64,000 nt of DNA from Halosolutus halophilus (GCF_022869805.1 NZ_CP094974.1:3844001-3908000), one strand, 5' to 3'; shown: positions 10,611-19,330, counted from the first letter of the stretch. Notes: generated by a model from the sequence alone, not told the origin. Program-made: numbers and translations.

Positions 10611-10883
10611 TCAGACCGGATCGTCGGGATCGTGTTCGGCCGCCATTCGCGCAGCTTCGTCGGCGTACCGGTCCTGTGCGGCCGTCTCGTCGACGGTTTC
10701 GAGGTTGTCTTCGGAGACGTCTTTGGCGGCAGTCACCGACTCCATGTCGACGGCCTGCGATGCGAGTTCCTTCCGGAAGACCCGATCACCCTCCGGGGTC
10801 GCATACTTGAGTACGATGAGGTCGCGGTTGTTGTATCCTCGCTCGACGAGCCACACGCGGACGTCGTCCGACTCCGGTGGCAT
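10611..10883 (-). CDS. Small acidic protein of unknown function
   Basis: The 90-residue product begins MPPESDDVRVWLVERGYNNR and has a mixed alpha/beta N-terminal half (LIVLKYATPEGDRVFRKEL), followed by a helical acidic tail. I chose the ATG at 10883 because the upstream extension lacks acidic haloarchaeal composition. It lies downstream of the flavoprotein at 10951 on the same strand, with a gap of about 70 nt, so it may share its transcript. No family is recognised. Confidence 0.7.
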   Translation of the reverse strand: MPPESDDVRVWLVERGYNNRDLIVLKYATPEGDRVFRKELASQAVDMESVTAAKDVSEDNLETVDETAAQDRYADEAARMAAEHDPDDPV

Positions 10884-10950
10884 GGCAACCAAAACGAGAG
10901 GCCCGCGTTTAGGCGTTTGGCCGTAAACGCCGCGATCCATCCCAGAAGCC

Positions 10951-12156
10951 TCACGACCGCTTCCCAGTGGTGTATTCCCACGAGTCAGTATAGGAATCGT
11001 AGAGCCGCCGGACCATGCCGACGTCGGAGAGCAGTTTGGCCGCGGTCGTCGGCCGTCTCGCGACCCGGCGGATCACGGTTGCAGGTCGTCGTGTGATGTC
11101 GTCGATCGTCAGACCGTCGAGGGTCTCCGCGACGGCTGCTAACAACTCGGGATTTTCGTGTTCGACCCAGACGCCGCGCATCAGGTGAGCGAGCCGGTAC
11201 TCCGACTGCATCAGATCGTACAACGCTCGTGGATACGACGACTCGTTCCCGGCCCCGAGTAGGTCGGTGAGGAGATACGCCGATCTGATCCCCTGACAGA
11301 TTCCCTCCCCTTGATACCGATTGGCGATTCCGGCTGCATCACCGACGAGAAACACGTTCTCCTCGGGATAGTACGCGTTGGCAGGGTCGAGGCTCGGACC
11401 TTTCGGAATCGTGTAGATGTTGACTCGGTCCCGTTCCGGTATCGGGAACCCGTTCCGCTCGGCAGCAGCCTCGAGCGCGGCGAAATAATCGTCCGGGCGC
11501 CGGTCACCCGCCCACCCGATTCCGACGTTCGCGTGGCGTTCGGACTTCGGAAACGACCAGGCGTAGCCGACGTATCCCTCGAAAAAGATGCGCGGCCGGT
11601 TCACGTACGCCGAGAAGTCGCCCTCGACGGTCGCGTTGAGAGCGACCATATCGCCCGTGTAGTCTCGCGTTTTCCCCTTCGATTTGAGCGTCAGGGAGGG
11701 CTGGCCCGACGCGTCGACGATGTAGTCGTACGTCTCCACGATGTCCGCGTACTCGTCCGGTGAGACCGATCGTCCGGTGCGGAATTCGACGCCCCTGGAC
11801 GCGAGGTGGTCCGCCCACCGTCGTTCGACGACGTCTCGCTCGCAGATGTATCCGGGTGCACATCGCAAGTTCGACGTCGACAGCGGACGCGCCTCGATCG
11901 GGCGAGCAGTGCCGTCGTAAACGCGGAGCTGGAACCCGTCGACGTCGTTGACGAATCCGTTCTCGGGCGTCTTCTCGAGCGGTACCAGCGTCGCATCGTT
12001 TATCGCCTCGCCGCAATCGACTCGCTTCTCGTCGTACTCCTGTCGCTCGTAGACGGTCACCTGAGAAACCGATGGTAAATCGTTCAGTCCCGTCGCTGCG
12101 GCGAGTCCGGACACTGAGCCGCCGATAACTGCTGCTGTAGACCGAGTCCCGTTCAT
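10951..12156 (-). CDS. Geranylgeranyl-reductase-family FAD oxidoreductase
   Basis: The 401-residue flavoprotein opens with a Rossmann FAD motif in degenerate form (AAVIGGSVSGLAAA). It later shows the GD motif of this superfamily (VFLVGDAAGIANRYQGEGI) and the central GYAWSFPKSERHANVGIGW segment typical of geranylgeranyl-reductase-like hydroxylase folds. Family members saturate isoprenoid chains of lipids or quinones; the substrate here is not readable. I chose the ATG at 12156 (MNGTRS) because the Rossmann strand begins soon after. A second, shorter relative is encoded at 48873. The residue after the first GG is Ser rather than the usual Gly/Pro, a small departure from GxGxxG. Confidence 0.83.
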   Translation of the reverse strand: MNGTRSTAAVIGGSVSGLAAATGLNDLPSVSQVTVYERQEYDEKRVDCGEAINDATLVPLEKTPENGFVNDVDGFQLRVYDGTARPIEARPLSTSNLRCAPGYICERDVVERRWADHLASRGVEFRTGRSVSPDEYADIVETYDYIVDASGQPSLTLKSKGKTRDYTGDMVALNATVEGDFSAYVNRPRIFFEGYVGYAWSFPKSERHANVGIGWAGDRRPDDYFAALEAAAERNGFPIPERDRVNIYTIPKGPSLDPANAYYPEENVFLVGDAAGIANRYQGEGICQGIRSAYLLTDLLGAGNESSYPRALYDLMQSEYRLAHLMRGVWVEHENPELLAAVAETLDGLTIDDITRRPATVIRRVARRPTTAAKLLSDVGMVRRLYDSYTDSWEYTTGKRS

Positions 12157-12230
12157 CACTGTTCGATCCCTCGACGGAATCATTCCCGTCGAAGGCAAAG
12201 AGACTAGTTGTCACATCGCGGTGCTCGGGA

Positions 12231-12575
12231 TCAGGAAGTCCCGTCCGAGCGCGCCGGCGTACCGTTCGCCGACCCGGTCCGGAACTGGGCGAGTCCGACG
12301 AGATAGACGTCGAGCAGGCAAACGACCAGCACGGCGAGCGGGAACGCGACGTCGGTGTAACTGACCGTGTCGAACTGCAACGCCGCGACGACGAACGGGT
12401 CGCCCGGTTCGAGCGCACCCGAAAGCGTCCGCGCACTGAGGAACGCGAGCGCGAGGACGTAGCTGCCGAACCAGGCCGCCCCACGCTTCCACTGGCCGAG
12501 ATAACAGTGCCCGAGGCCGGCGACGAACACCGACAGGAGGTACGCTGGCCAGAGCGGACGGGTCGGTTCACTCAT
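12231..12575 (-). CDS. Small TM2-like membrane protein
   Basis: The 114-residue product has three to four hydrophobic segments. It carries the motif AGLGHCYLGQWKRGAAWF, which resembles the G-x-H-x-F/Y-YLG turn of TM2-domain proteins. TM2 proteins are small membrane proteins of mostly unknown function. The ATG at 12575 (MSEPTRPLWP) fits the first membrane helix better than the upstream in-frame start. It lies 145 nt past the stop of the MATE gene on the same strand. Confidence 0.65.
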   Translation of the reverse strand: MSEPTRPLWPAYLLSVFVAGLGHCYLGQWKRGAAWFGSYVLALAFLSARTLSGALEPGDPFVVAALQFDTVSYTDVAFPLAVLVVCLLDVYLVGLAQFRTGSANGTPARSDGTS

Positions 12576-12720
12576 CGGTTCCCCTTCGAGGTCCAGCGCA
12601 ATCCGTGTTACCCTCTCGAGCAGTGCCACGGGACCCGGCGTCGGAACGATGCAGGCCGCTCGGCGGAATTGCAGCCTTTCGATCGTCGATCGCGCTGGTC
12701 GAGGACGATGGCCGCCGGTC

Positions 12721-14199
12721 TCAGTCACCGGGTTCGGGCGTCGCAGCGGGTACGTCGTCGGTGACGACGTTGTCGGTCCAGGTCCCTCGCAGGAACCACG
12801 CGGCCGTCGTGATCGCCGACGCGACGTACGAGATCGCGACGGCGTACCAGACCCCGGTCACGCCCATATCGAAGACGACGATCGCGATCGCCGCGATCGG
12901 AATGCGAAACAGCCACAGTTCCTGGATCGACAGCACCATCGCGGCGCGCGTCGAACCGCTCCCGCGGAGTCCGCCGAGCAGGACCTGGAAGACCCCGAGG
13001 AAGACGTACGAGGGGCCGGCGATCAGGACGTACGCGGCCCCGTATTCGATTACTTGCGCCGACTCCTCGCCCTCGATGAAGACCGCCGTGATCTCCTCGC
13101 CGAACGGATACGCCGCCGCGACGACGACGGCGAAGATGGCGACGATCATTACCGAACTGAGTTTGACAGCGCGTTTGGCTCGGTCGACCTGCTCCGCGCC
13201 GAGGTTCTGGCCGACGACGGTTTCGGTCCCGCGTGCGAGCCCGAGCGCCGGGAGGAACATCAGCGAGGAGAGGCGGTTGACGATCCCGTACGCCGCGACC
13301 GCGTCCGTCCCGGCCAGCGCGATCAGCGCCGTGAGGACGGTGAGCCCGAACGATCGGACGCCCTGTTCGGTCGCCGTCGGCGCGCCGATGTCGATGATCT
13401 TCCGGACCGTCTCGGCCTGCAGCCGCAGGTCCGACAGCGACGGATCGAGCCCGACCCGTCCGGAAAAGAGCAGGAAGAGGCCGATACTGGCGGCCACCCC
13501 GCGAGAGAAGATCGTGGCGACGGCGGCCCCCGCGACGCCGTAGCCGTCGAACCCGCTCAGTTCGTACAGCGTGGCCTCCAGCCCCGTCGCACCGAACCAC
13601 GCGAAGAGGGGGTTCTCACTGAACCCGAGGATCAGGACCGGATCGATGATCACGTTGAGGGCGACGCTGACGATCATCAGGTACAGCGGCGTGCGCGTGT
13701 CCCCCCACCCGCGAGAGAGCGCGTCGAAGATGAAGAACCAGAACATGAAGCAGACGCCGACGAAGATGATCCGGGTGTAGGAGACGGCGTAGACGAACGC
13801 GTCACTGCCCGGTTCGGCGCCGATCATGCGCATCAGCCACGGTGACAGGGCGTAGCCCACGATCGCGAAGGCGATCGCGACGAGCGTGACGAACGAGAGC
13901 GTCTGTCCGGCGACGTGCGACGACTTCGCGACGTTCCCCGCGCCCTTGTGCTGGGAGACGAGGACGGTTCCCGCGACCGTCAGTCCACCGCCGACGCTGA
14001 CCATCAGGAAGACGATCGCCCACGAGTAGGAAAGCGCGGCGACGGCGTCGCCGCCGAGCCGCCCGACCCAGTAGGTGTCCGCGAGGTTGTAGCCGACGTG
14101 CAACAGTTGGCCGGCGACGATCGGTGCCGAGAGCACGACCAGCGGTTTGAACAGGTCGCCGTCGGTAACGTCGACGGATCGATCGCCAGAGTCGCTCAT
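12721..14199 (-). CDS. MATE-family multidrug/Na+ efflux transporter
   Basis: The 492-residue product has the 12-helix, two-repeat organisation of MATE transporters. The first repeat begins LVVLSAPIVAGQLLHVGYNLADTYWVGRLG in near-consensus form (positions about 20-50), and a second repeat starts near APTATEQGVRSFG. It would expel organic cations or drugs using a Na+ or H+ gradient. Its start overlaps the stop of the TetR gene by 4 nt (ATGA), so the two are translationally coupled and the TetR protein very likely controls the pump. Confidence 0.93.
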   Translation of the reverse strand: MSDSGDRSVDVTDGDLFKPLVVLSAPIVAGQLLHVGYNLADTYWVGRLGGDAVAALSYSWAIVFLMVSVGGGLTVAGTVLVSQHKGAGNVAKSSHVAGQTLSFVTLVAIAFAIVGYALSPWLMRMIGAEPGSDAFVYAVSYTRIIFVGVCFMFWFFIFDALSRGWGDTRTPLYLMIVSVALNVIIDPVLILGFSENPLFAWFGATGLEATLYELSGFDGYGVAGAAVATIFSRGVAASIGLFLLFSGRVGLDPSLSDLRLQAETVRKIIDIGAPTATEQGVRSFGLTVLTALIALAGTDAVAAYGIVNRLSSLMFLPALGLARGTETVVGQNLGAEQVDRAKRAVKLSSVMIVAIFAVVVAAAYPFGEEITAVFIEGEESAQVIEYGAAYVLIAGPSYVFLGVFQVLLGGLRGSGSTRAAMVLSIQELWLFRIPIAAIAIVVFDMGVTGVWYAVAISYVASAITTAAWFLRGTWTDNVVTDDVPAATPEPGD

Positions 14200-15011
14200 T
14201 CGCCCTCGGTCTCGTCGGCGTCGGTTGCACGCCCGTTCTCGTCGGCGTCGTCGGCTACGCGCCCGTCATCTTTCTTGTTCCCGTCGTGATCCGCATCGTC
14301 GTTCTTATTCACGTCGTGATCCGCATCGTCGGGCCCCTCGTCCGTCAGGCCGAGGGTGATCTCGAACCCGTCGTCCGCCGCACCGGTCGGCGTCGTCGTC
14401 GGCCGCCGATCGGCCGGGAACGTGACGTCGTCGGCGAGGATGTCCGCGAAGACGGCGCCGACGGTGCCCGATCGGACGGCATCGAGGTAGGTGTCACAGC
14501 CGAGCGTCAACTGCCGGATGCGAGCGCCGTCGAAGGCAGCGATCAGCAATGCGGCCGTCTCCTCGGGATCGTGCTCGTGGAAGTCGCCGGACGCGATACC
14601 GTCCCGCAGGATGTCCTCCAGCGTCTCGCGAAGTCGTTCGTCGCTCCGTCGCAGTTGTTCGCGGTACCGCTCGTTGTACGGTGCCTGGGCCCGCAGTTCG
14701 AGCAGGGCAGTGTGAAAGGAGCGACGGTCGTCGTCGCCGGCCCCGTAGAGGAACCAGTCGACGAACGTCGCCAGCCGTTCGACCGGCGGGCGATCGCTGA
14801 CAGCCGCGACGCGCTCGTCGAATCGCTCGACGAGGTACCGGATGAAGTCGGCGACGAGGTCCTCTTTGGAGTCGTAGTGATAGAACAGCAGCGACTTGCT
14901 CTTGTCAGTCCTATCGGCGATGTCCTGGGCGGTGAGGTCGGTGTACCCGCGGTCACACAATGCCTCGTAGGTCCCGACCATGATGGTCTCGCGAACGTCC
15001 GGATCAGTCAC
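14196..15011 (-). CDS. TetR/AcrR-family transcriptional repressor
   Basis: The 271-residue product has a TetR helix-turn-helix at residues about 10-60 (LTAQDIADRTDKSKSLLFYHY). A variable ligand-binding helical domain follows, and then an Asp/Asn/Lys-rich tail built partly from a 10-residue repeat (DDADHDVNKN, DDADHDGNKK). The start is GTG at 15011. The gene is first in an operon with the MATE pump, and a perfect 8+8 bp palindrome sits only 3 nt upstream of the start, the expected place for autorepression. The inducer is probably a substrate of the pump. Confidence 0.92.
   Translation of the reverse strand: MTDPDVRETIMVGTYEALCDRGYTDLTAQDIADRTDKSKSLLFYHYDSKEDLVADFIRYLVERFDERVAAVSDRPPVERLATFVDWFLYGAGDDDRRSFHTALLELRAQAPYNERYREQLRRSDERLRETLEDILRDGIASGDFHEHDPEETAALLIAAFDGARIRQLTLGCDTYLDAVRSGTVGAVFADILADDVTFPADRRPTTTPTGAADDGFEITLGLTDEGPDDADHDVNKNDDADHDGNKKDDGRVADDADENGRATDADETEGE
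14282..14331 (-). repeat. Two 20-bp direct repeats, 30-bp period, in the tetR tail
   Basis: CGTCGTGATCCGCATCGTCG occurs at 14282-14301 and again at 14312-14331. The 30-bp period keeps the frame and encodes the repeated DDADHD unit of the regulator's C-terminal tail. It probably arose by slipped replication. Confidence 0.85.
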
Positions 15012-15013
15012 TA

Positions 15014-15031
15014 ACTGACTAGGTAGTCAGT
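15014..15031. promoter_or_regulatory. Palindromic operator of the TetR-MATE operon
   Basis: The arms ACTGACTA and TAGTCAGT are perfectly complementary around a GG centre. The site begins 3 nt upstream of the GTG start of the tetR gene, where a bound repressor would block a leaderless or short-leader transcript. The geometry is typical of TetR dimer sites; binding itself is inferred. Confidence 0.8.
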
Positions 15032-15083
15032 GTAGCAAAAGGGGTTTCGGTTCGAAACAGTTCGTGAAGAGAGGTCCGGGCCG

Positions 15084-15362
15084 CTACGCCCGGTACTGCC
15101 TGATCCCGAACCGACCGTAGCCGCCGTAGGCGAGCTCCAGCGAGCCGATCCACCAGTTCCACCGTTCGGGCGGGCCCCCGTCCGGAGCGTCGGACAGTTC
15201 GTCGACGACGACGCGAGTCGTGAGATCGACCCCCACATCCTCGTGGTACTGCCCTGAGTCCGCGAGATCGACGGCTTGCCGGACGACGACCCGTGACTGG
15301 GCCCTCGTGCCGCCGAACTCCTCGCGCAGTCGGCTTTCGAGTCTCTCCGGATCGATCGCCAT
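15084..15362 (-). CDS. Small protein of unknown function
   Basis: The 92-residue product begins MAIDPERLESRLREEFGGTR, has a helical N-terminal half and ends in an aromatic-rich segment (RWNWWIGSLELAYGGYG). No family is recognised. It is divergent from the ribosomal protein S6e gene. Its TATA-like GGATTTAGG lies about 25 nt before the ATG, inside the loop of an 11-bp inverted repeat. Confidence 0.7.
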   Translation of the reverse strand: MAIDPERLESRLREEFGGTRAQSRVVVRQAVDLADSGQYHEDVGVDLTTRVVVDELSDAPDGGPPERWNWWIGSLELAYGGYGRFGIRQYRA

Positions 15363-15369
15363 ACCCGTA

Positions 15370-15405
15370 CGTGGGCGGTGTGAGTCCTAAATCCCACCGC
15401 CCACG
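15370..15405. promoter_or_regulatory. 11-bp inverted repeat enclosing a TATA box
   Basis: CGTGGGCGGTG (15370-15380) and CACCGCCCACG (15395-15405) are exact reverse complements separated by 14 nt. Read on the minus strand, the spacer contains GGATTTAGG, placed 25-30 nt before the ATG at 15362, as expected for a haloarchaeal TATA box. A dimeric regulator binding both arms would cover the promoter. Confidence 0.65.
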
Positions 15406-15588
15406 GGGCGGGCTGTCGTGTCCGCACGGAACGGGACCCCGGGTTCGCTGCCCGTCGGGCCGTATGGGTTCCAGAGCCACTGCCGGAGACCGATCGGCCC
15501 CGTCGACAGCGGCCACGAGGGCGATCGACGGCCCGATCGTGGCCCTCGTTTCGATGTGTTTTTGAGCACCGACCGTTTTCTCCCGTGC

Positions 15589-15984
15589 ATGGCAAGTTTC
15601 ACTGTCGTCGTCGGCGACCCCGATTCCGGGTCGTCCTACCAACTCGAGGCGGAGGAACAGGACGCGAACCGGTTCATCGGCAAGTCGATCGGCGAGGAAG
15701 TCGACGGCGGATCGGTCGGACTCGACGGCTACACGCTCGAAATCACCGGCGGTTCCGACGAGGCCGGCCGACCGCTCACCCCCGAGGTCGCCGGGGCGAA
15801 CCTGAAGGAGGTCTTGATGAAAGAGCGCCAGACGGGCTATCACCCGTCGCGTGACGGCGAGCGCCGCCGGATCACGGTTCGTGGCCGCGAGATCTCCGAC
15901 GCCGTTGCGCAGATCAACGCCTCGATCGTCGACCGCGGGAGCAGCGACGTCGACGAGTTGCTGGGCGACGACGGCGACGAGTAA
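15589..15984 (+). CDS. rps6e: Ribosomal protein S6e
   Basis: The 131-residue product matches archaeal S6e, a small-subunit ribosomal protein. The conserved core is visible as [39 protein letters not shown] and [12 protein letters not shown]. It lacks the long eukaryotic C-terminal helix with phosphorylation sites, as expected for archaea. The reading frame is open further upstream, but the family starts at [13 protein letters not shown]-rich GTGTTTTTGAG element about 30 nt upstream suggests a leaderless transcript. The next gene at 16013 is 28 nt away and probably co-transcribed. Confidence 0.97.
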   Translation: MASFTVVVGDPDSGSSYQLEAEEQDANRFIGKSIGEEVDGGSVGLDGYTLEITGGSDEAGRPLTPEVAGANLKEVLMKERQTGYHPSRDGERRRITVRGREISDAVAQINASIVDRGSSDVDELLGDDGDE

Positions 15985-16012
15985 CACCCCGCGTTCTCTT
16001 TCAACTCTCATC

Positions 16013-16447
16013 ATGGCAGACCGCGTTTCGAGCGACCACCCGTCAGTGCGGACGGTTCGAGCGACGTGTGCGGAGACGCCAACCGGCCGCCGCCTGGATA
16101 TCCCGACAGACGACCGCGACGCGTTCCCGACCGACGAGGTCGTCCGCGTCGTCCTCGACGGTGACGAACTGTTCGCACGCGTCGAGCGAGCGCTCACGGG
16201 GGACGACCTGTCGATCCCCGGCGTTTACGAGACCCCGGATCTGGCACGCGATCCGAGCGGCGGCACCGATCGGCTGTCGGCGTGGATCGACGATTACGAC
16301 GTCCCGGCGGGCGGTTCGGTCCTCGTCGACGTCGTCGAACCCGACTTCCTCTACGGCCTCCGGGCCCCGGGGGAGTCGGCCTACTACGACGCACGCGAAC
16401 CGCCGAGCGACAGCCTGTCATCGATCGCGGAGAACCTCGAAGACTAG
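16013..16447 (+). CDS. Conserved haloarchaeal-type protein of unknown function
   Basis: The 144-residue acidic product begins MADRVSSDHPSVRTVRATCA and contains an all-beta-looking middle (DEVVRVVLDGDELFARVERA, GGSVLVDVVEPDFLYGLRAPG). I chose the ATG at 16013, 28 nt after the S6e stop, because the upstream frame overlaps S6e out of phase. It is probably in the S6e transcript. I do not recognise an assigned function. Confidence 0.8.
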   Translation: MADRVSSDHPSVRTVRATCAETPTGRRLDIPTDDRDAFPTDEVVRVVLDGDELFARVERALTGDDLSIPGVYETPDLARDPSGGTDRLSAWIDDYDVPAGGSVLVDVVEPDFLYGLRAPGESAYYDAREPPSDSLSSIAENLED

Positions 16448-16619
16448 CGATTGCGGTAGTGCGACCGCGACAGCCACCCGCGAGCCGCGACTGGACACCC
16501 TCGACCCGCCCGAGACTGCGGGCGCCCGTCTCGATCGGACGACATCCAGCGCGGTCACGGTCACGTCCAAGCCGGACGATGACGCGCCCTTTTTCCCCAT
16601 CGAGCGAGGATCAAAACCC

Positions 16620-17054
16620 ATGACAGATTCACGTGCGGAGTTCCTCGCCGGCCAGCGCCTGGAGGACGTGGCGTTGTTTCTCGCCGACTCGTTCGTCGAC
16701 GACGATCGACTCGAGCAGTTCGGCGAGCGAGTCGACGGCGGCGTGCTGATCGTCGTCGACGGCGAACGTGGCCGGAGTGCCTTCCAGGCCGCGACGGGGA
16801 CCGGCGCGATGGAGTTCGCGAAGTCCGCGATGCAACGGGAGAGTCCGATCGCCGACGATCTCACGGACGGCACCTGCCCCGACGAGGAGGGCGACGGGAA
16901 CCACGACCCGCAGTTCATCTTCGCCTTCGCCGAAGCGCAAAACGAAGACGTCGGCGGCATCTACGCCGAAGGCGACGTCATCCACGCCTACGGACGGTGT
17001 GAATGCGGGGCGGCGTACTCCGATCGGTGGAACGCGAGCGATTCCGACGCCTGA
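16620..17054 (+). CDS. DUF5807-type haloarchaeal protein
   Basis: The 144-residue product begins MTDSRAEFLAGQRLEDVALF. It contains conserved-looking segments FADSFV-like (LADSFVDDDRL), FAFAEAQNEDVGGIYAEGD and a C-terminal CECGAAYSD. I associate this pattern with DUF5807, a haloarchaeal family of unknown function, from memory. Cysteines CECG and an upstream TCPDEE could bind metal, but the first Cys pair is incomplete. A TTTTTCCCC-type A/T element lies about 30 nt upstream of the ATG. Confidence 0.7.
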   Translation: MTDSRAEFLAGQRLEDVALFLADSFVDDDRLEQFGERVDGGVLIVVDGERGRSAFQAATGTGAMEFAKSAMQRESPIADDLTDGTCPDEEGDGNHDPQFIFAFAEAQNEDVGGIYAEGDVIHAYGRCECGAAYSDRWNASDSDA

Positions 17055-17143
17055 TCGCGAGTGGATCTCGTCCGGTCCGGCCCAGCCGCCGAGGACGAGA
17101 TCAAGGACCAGCCTTTTGCGGGCGGATCGGCTAGTACTGGACA

Positions 17144-17842
17144 GTGAGCTCCTTCGAAACCCCACACGAGACTGATCGCGGGTTCGGCCTCTCGAGTCGC
17201 GAAGTGCAGGTGATCGGCGGGGCGAGCGCGCTGATGGCGATCAACGTCGCCCTCATGTACGTGATCGTCACGACGCCGTTGCGAGACGTCAACGAGTACC
17301 TGTTCGGGGTGGCACCGATCGTCGGCGTGCTCGTCTACGGGGTAGCGATCATGGCCGGCGAGTTCGTCGCCGAACGCGGCGTCAAGAACGGCGACACGGG
17401 AATCGCGTTCGTCGGGATGGTCATCTTACAACTCGCCTTCGGCGTCTTCGGCGCGGGGGTGCTCCGGTTTGCCCCGCGAGACACACACCTGACGATCCTC
17501 GGCGTGACGGCGATCGTTACCGCCCTGCTGACCGCGCTCATCTCCGGCTACGTCTACGCCCGATCGAAGACGTTCGAGAGTTGGGGCCGTTACGCCAATT
17601 TCTCGTTCATCGGCGGCATCGTCGCGATCCTCGTCGGCACGTTCGTCCAGCCCGCCCTGCTGGTCGGCTTCGTCCTGATCTTCCTCGGGTTCCTGCTGCG
17701 GCTGGGGTACGAGATCTGGCAGGTGCGCGACCAGCGCGACGCCTCGATCGGCCTCCAGACGATCGGGGTTTACATCGCCGTGGCCGGCGTGTTCGTCCAC
17801 GTCCTGCAGCTCGTGTTGCGGTACGTGCTCTCACAGAAGTGA
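17144..17842 (+). CDS. Seven-helix-type membrane protein of unknown function
   Basis: The 232-residue product starts with GTG and has about six to seven hydrophobic segments spaced through its length (for example SALMAINVALMYVIV, PIVGVLVYGVAIM, ILQLAFGVFGAGVL, AILVGTFVQPALLVG). No transport signature, no conserved charged residue in the membrane, and no signal peptide are visible. It stands alone between the DUF5807-type gene and the convergent small ORF at 17869. Confidence 0.75.
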   Translation: MSSFETPHETDRGFGLSSREVQVIGGASALMAINVALMYVIVTTPLRDVNEYLFGVAPIVGVLVYGVAIMAGEFVAERGVKNGDTGIAFVGMVILQLAFGVFGAGVLRFAPRDTHLTILGVTAIVTALLTALISGYVYARSKTFESWGRYANFSFIGGIVAILVGTFVQPALLVGFVLIFLGFLLRLGYEIWQVRDQRDASIGLQTIGVYIAVAGVFVHVLQLVLRYVLSQK

Positions 17843-17868
17843 TCGAGAACGCCGTCCCGGCTATCGAG

Positions 17869-18018
17869 TCAGTTCGACGGTCGATCGGCGATCGATTCGA
17901 ATTCCTGGACGCGTCGGTCGCGTCGGTCTGCGATCGCCGCCTCGAGATCGTCGGCCTTGCTCGGTGGGCAGTATTTCGGCCACCTCGAGCGACGAGCGGT
18001 CGCCCACGACTCCCTCAC
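17869..18018 (-). CDS. Short ORF or gene remnant (49 aa)
   Basis: A 50-codon frame opens with GTG (MRESWATARRSRWPKYCPPS) and ends in a charged helix (DDLEAAIADRRDRRVQEF). Its codons are GC-rich in the third position and the composition is protein-like, unlike the other frames here. The open frame continues upstream without an obvious start (residues FGFEF), so this could be the C-terminal part of a decayed gene. It lies 40 nt past the DHH gene stop on the same strand. It has a single cysteine, so it is not a zinc-ribbon protein by itself. Confidence 0.42.
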   Translation of the reverse strand: MRESWATARRSRWPKYCPPSKADDLEAAIADRRDRRVQEFESIADRPSN

Positions 18019-18058
18019 GAACTCGAATCCAAAGTGCGGTTCCGGTGGTACAGACCGG

Positions 18059-19330
18059 TTACTCGTCGTCGCTCGCCCCAGCCTCGCGCTCGTCCGAGAC
18101 GACGTCCCGGAACGCGTCGAGGATGACCTGCTTCGCGACCGAACCGCGGGTCGTCCAGTGGTTCGCGTAGTCGAGCATGTCGTCGTAGATGTCGGGCTTG
18201 CAGCCGGCGGCCTTGGGGTGGCCGCCGCCGTTTACCTTCCCAGCGACCTCGTGGCACCGATCGAACGCGTCGGTCCCCCGGATAGACGCGGAGCCGGCGG
18301 GTTTGACGATCACGGAGGCGTCAGCGCCCTCCTCGCGCATCGCCTCGGCGACCTCGTTCTGCGAACAGCGACCGTAGGTGGCGCCGACCGTGTAGCCGCC
18401 GATCTCGCGGAACTCGGCGCGACCGACGGCTCGATCGATGAGCGCTCGCTTCTCGATTCGGCGCTCGGAGACGAACTCCTGGACCCACGCCGGCAGATCG
18501 ACGCCGTACTCGCGGACGACCTCGACGTACTCGGCGGGATCGGTCCAGTAGGCGTAGTCCGCGAGGTCGTCGCTGCGGGGGTCCTCGCGCAACCAGAGGT
18601 CGTGATCCCGCGTCACGGCGGCCAGTTCCTCGTACATCGGGCCGAACTCGTACTCGAGCGACCGGGAGACCACGTCGGCGCTACACTCCTCGTCGGAGTC
18701 GCCGACGACGAGGTCGACCCCGGCTTCGCGGACCGCCTCGGCGACCGCGTCGTCCCACTGGTGGTGGTCGTACCACGCGACCCGGGAGGCGGTGTCGACG
18801 GCCGCCGCGAGTTCCTCCTCGACGTACTCGTACCTGTCCGGGGCGAGGTCGCAGACGTAGAGGTCGATCCCGTCGTCGCCGTACTCGGCGACGCGAGCCA
18901 GCGCGTCCTCGACGTCGTGGGGACTCGCCGGAACGAGCGCGACCTCGTGGGGCGTCGGTTCGGGCGCGTCGAGCGGATCGTCGGCGTCGCCGGCGAGGAC
19001 CGCGGGTTCCTCGACGTCGTCGATCGCGTCGGCTGCGTCGGTCGCGCTCGTCGACCCCGCACCGGCATCGTCGTCCGTCGACTCCGAAGCGTCGTCCGGT
19101 TCCGGAACGCGCGTGACGTCGTCGTAGGCCTCCCGGAGGAGCGCGACGCACGCCAGCCCGTCCGCGTCGGGATCGGCGATGACGGCGACCTCGGCCCCTT
19201 CGAGCGCGGCCGCGGTCTGCTCGTCCTCGAGATCGTCTTCGAGAGCGTCCGGCAGGAAGAAACCGGTACCCGGCAGCACGGACTTGCGGGCGATCGGCAA
19301 GTCGCCGCTGTCGATGAGTTCCTCGTCCAT
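18059..19330 (-). CDS. DHH-family phosphoesterase
   Basis: The 423-residue cytoplasmic product has the DHH-domain metal motif VIADPDADGLACVAL near residue 50, a second DHH/DHHQ motif (WYDHHQWDD near 180), and a C-terminal DHHA1 nucleotide-binding motif (GGGHPKAAG near 385). Relatives hydrolyse oligonucleotides, c-di-AMP or pyrophosphate. The acidic low-complexity insert around residues 75-110 is a haloarchaeal embellishment. It is upstream of the 49-aa ORF. The substrate is unassigned. Confidence 0.9.
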   Translation of the reverse strand: MDEELIDSGDLPIARKSVLPGTGFFLPDALEDDLEDEQTAAALEGAEVAVIADPDADGLACVALLREAYDDVTRVPEPDDASESTDDDAGAGSTSATDAADAIDDVEEPAVLAGDADDPLDAPEPTPHEVALVPASPHDVEDALARVAEYGDDGIDLYVCDLAPDRYEYVEEELAAAVDTASRVAWYDHHQWDDAVAEAVREAGVDLVVGDSDEECSADVVSRSLEYEFGPMYEELAAVTRDHDLWLREDPRSDDLADYAYWTDPAEYVEVVREYGVDLPAWVQEFVSERRIEKRALIDRAVGRAEFREIGGYTVGATYGRCSQNEVAEAMREEGADASVIVKPAGSASIRGTDAFDRCHEVAGKVNGGGHPKAAGCKPDIYDDMLDYANHWTTRGSVAKQVILDAFRDVVSDEREAGASDDE

